The notes beneath the pieces are model-generated. The model was not told the DNA's origin and ran no database searches. It saw only the letters and a program-made list of their open reading frames with translations. Made by a program: the position numbers and the translations under genes. Positions 62,050 to 64,000 of a stretch of 64,000 nt of DNA are shown here, piece by piece (position 1 is the first letter of the stretch; every line of letters begins with the position of its first letter). The stretch lies in contig JADANN010000323.1 in NCBI GenBank assembly GCA_018806985.1, forward strand, positions 16,915 through 80,914, in the 5' to 3' direction. This stretch comes from Angiostrongylus vasorum (taxonomy: Eukaryota; Nematoda; Chromadorea; Rhabditida; Metastrongylidae).

Positions 62050-64000
62050 TCCTGCAATATTAATACATGAACATGCTAAAGTCAAATTCAACCAACCGGC
62101 CAAATACCTATGTAGATCGATAGTTTTGATTAAGGCTTTAATTTTGCAAAATCCGTTAACATTTGATTGAAACGATGCAAGCACTTGGACCAACGACACC
62201 ATCCTGAGATCAAACTACAAAGCTGCGAAAAAGCTCGCTGATTTTTTTTCACTAAACCAGCGAAAGTTTTCGGGAAGAAACCTCCCACACAGAAACGTCG
62301 CCTTGTAGTTCGTTTCTCGAAGTCATTTCCCTGATAGAAGTTATAGCGGGATGTGGGTTGAACGCTGAAGCGCTGACCATAGCATCCATCCATACAGCAA
62401 TGATGTCCATTTGTAGTGGACCAATAATTAAATATTTTCCTGCTTTTTAGTCCTTGATTCGAAAATAAATCGAATTAGAAACACGAGCCCTCTGTACTGT
62501 CAAAACCCTAGAAATCTGCGTGGCTAGGCTGCGCTAACTTAGATTGTCATAAATCTACCATAAATGTTTTTCTTTGCCACAAAATTTTTTTTCCTGCCGT
62601 GAATGATGTGTCCATGCCTTTTCTCTAGGGTGGTACACAGTGGTTGAACACCAACTGTTAACAGAAAGCTCGCAGATTTTGTGAAAAACTAGTTTCCATA
62701 GTAGTAATCGTTCTAACTGGTACAAATTCCGTTATTGTTCATCTATTGTTCCATTGGTTAAAGAATCCTCAAAGGAATGTCTCACCTAAACTGAATGCCA
62801 ATGAAAAGAGAAGAAATTCCATTTCGATGACCAACGACGATGAATTCTCGCTGAAACTGCGCATAACAACTGTCCTGTAGTTTTCTAGTCGACCTTCATC
62901 GAGCAGAGTACAGCATTGAATCAGAGTGATGTAATTTAATGACTCAGTAAGCGTTGGCGCCTTGTGGATTCATAAGAGAGTCTCCCAGAACATGTTATTC
63001 GAGAAGTACTCATTATTTTGATCAATAACGGGATACATTATTAATAAATGAACAAACCAATATTAGTGTCTTGCTTACGACATCATTTACGACATCTGTG
63101 ATATTCCGACCAGTACCGTTACAAACTTAACTGTAGAAGTCAACTATGGTTTTTACATGATTGCTCAATTCTATGATTTAAAAGCAGAATTTGAAAAGAA
63201 AAGTGCCAGTACCGGACACCGAACAATGATAGTGCTCTCTCTATCTCTTTCTTCTAAGTACCAGTATAATTAACTGGTTAGACTGAAAGGGTAGAAATAT
63301 TGATGTAGTGGTATAAAGTTTCTAAGAAAACATGGAGGAATGGATGGTAGAAGTTCATATCTTCAAAGACTACCCGCATACTGTATAGTGCGGGTCAGAA
63401 AAAAAATTAGAATGGAATAATGGCCTGAGAGTGGATAGCAATTTGTTCAAATATTTTCCACATCGCTGAAGACCAAATGTCTATCTACTTAAGGGACAGC
63501 GAGTTATGAAAGAAGAGCAAATAGATGAGTTTAAGCTGAGAACAAATAAAGTCAACATGAAATTCCACACGAAAAGCGTTTAATCAGAAGCTGAAAATCT
63601 CTAAGTAATCACTGTTATAAATTAGAAGAAGGATAAAAAATGATGATTGTTTCAGAGAAGGAATTAGAATTGTTCACTTCACTAGCCAGATCTGAACAAA
63701 TATAAGGTATACAAGTGGCCGATATAACACTTTCGCTATAACGCTTAAAAACTTGGAAGTTTATAGGTAACAAAGAAAGGCCGCTCTCCAGAAACAGTTC
63801 AGCGGATTTTATGAACTTCAAGTGGTAGTAACGAGAGGCACCAATCGTCCCACCTTGCGAAGGTCTACACAGAAGTGGTAAAAAAAAATTCTAGTAAAAT
63901 AGAAACAGTTATATCCATCTCTAAAGCACTAGCTGTAGCTATAAGAAATGGAATACCTTTTTAGATCACATGGTTTTGTTCCACGGATCTCCCTCATATA
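62050..64000. other. No assigned feature
   Basis: AT-rich sequence. Open frames at 62130-62393 (-) and 63615-63821 (-) have no recognisable domain. Confidence 0.45.

Noticed and set aside
61858..62202. 114-codon minus-strand frame with a hydrophobic stretch
   Set aside because: Its second half is decayed SINE-C, and no splice sites support a membrane protein.

Overview
The window is eukaryotic. It is AT-rich, with small exons in long introns, dense short interspersed repeats and AT microsatellites, and no operons or Shine-Dalgarno sites. The protein similarities (a TAX-6-like calcineurin A, RTE-type LINEs, a Penelope-like element, a mariner relic) and the possible spliced-leader acceptor point to a clade V (strongylid, probably hookworm-like) nematode. 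That assignment rests on recognition, not on a search.

One gene can be modelled with confidence. It is a calcineurin A catalytic subunit (tax-6/CnA-like) on the minus strand, running from about 35.75 kb down to a stop at 9550. All twelve constitutive and alternative exons from 34590 downward join in correct splice phase, and a candidate first exon lies at 35709-35741. The gene carries a pair of tandem 98-nt exons (10087-10184 and 10469-10566) whose phases force the use of exactly one of the two. Exon 5 (25492-25638) has one extra base in an A run, which breaks the frame.

The rest is mainly repeats. Three short families look tRNA-derived: SINE-A (about 270 bp), SINE-B (about 240 bp) and SINE-C (about 320 bp). 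A fourth family (R3, about 375 bp) has no visible tRNA head. SINE-C and R3 end in the same 3' tail as an RTE LINE (RTE-2, 50.6-52.4 kb), which suggests RTE-2 machinery mobilised them. A second LINE, RTE-1 (26.5-29.6 kb), sits in the 8.2-kb tax-6 intron and has an internal deletion. The 9.8-kb tax-6 intron holds a Penelope-like element with inverted terminal repeats (16.2-18.1 kb), a related fold-back element (13.2-13.7 kb) and a mariner pseudogene (20.2-20.95 kb).

Outside tax-6 I see only weak gene candidates: a Cys/Pro-rich exon at 7030-7194 (+), a spliced Asn-repeat candidate at 40.08-40.79 kb (+), exon-like stretches at 46.73-48.06 kb (-), and a GC-rich island with an open frame at 59.3-60.05 kb. 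The stretches 0.25-2.6, 4.0-5.5, 18.1-19.9, 40.8-42.2, 48.1-50.0, 52.7-56.7 and 62-64 kb hold nothing I can assign.
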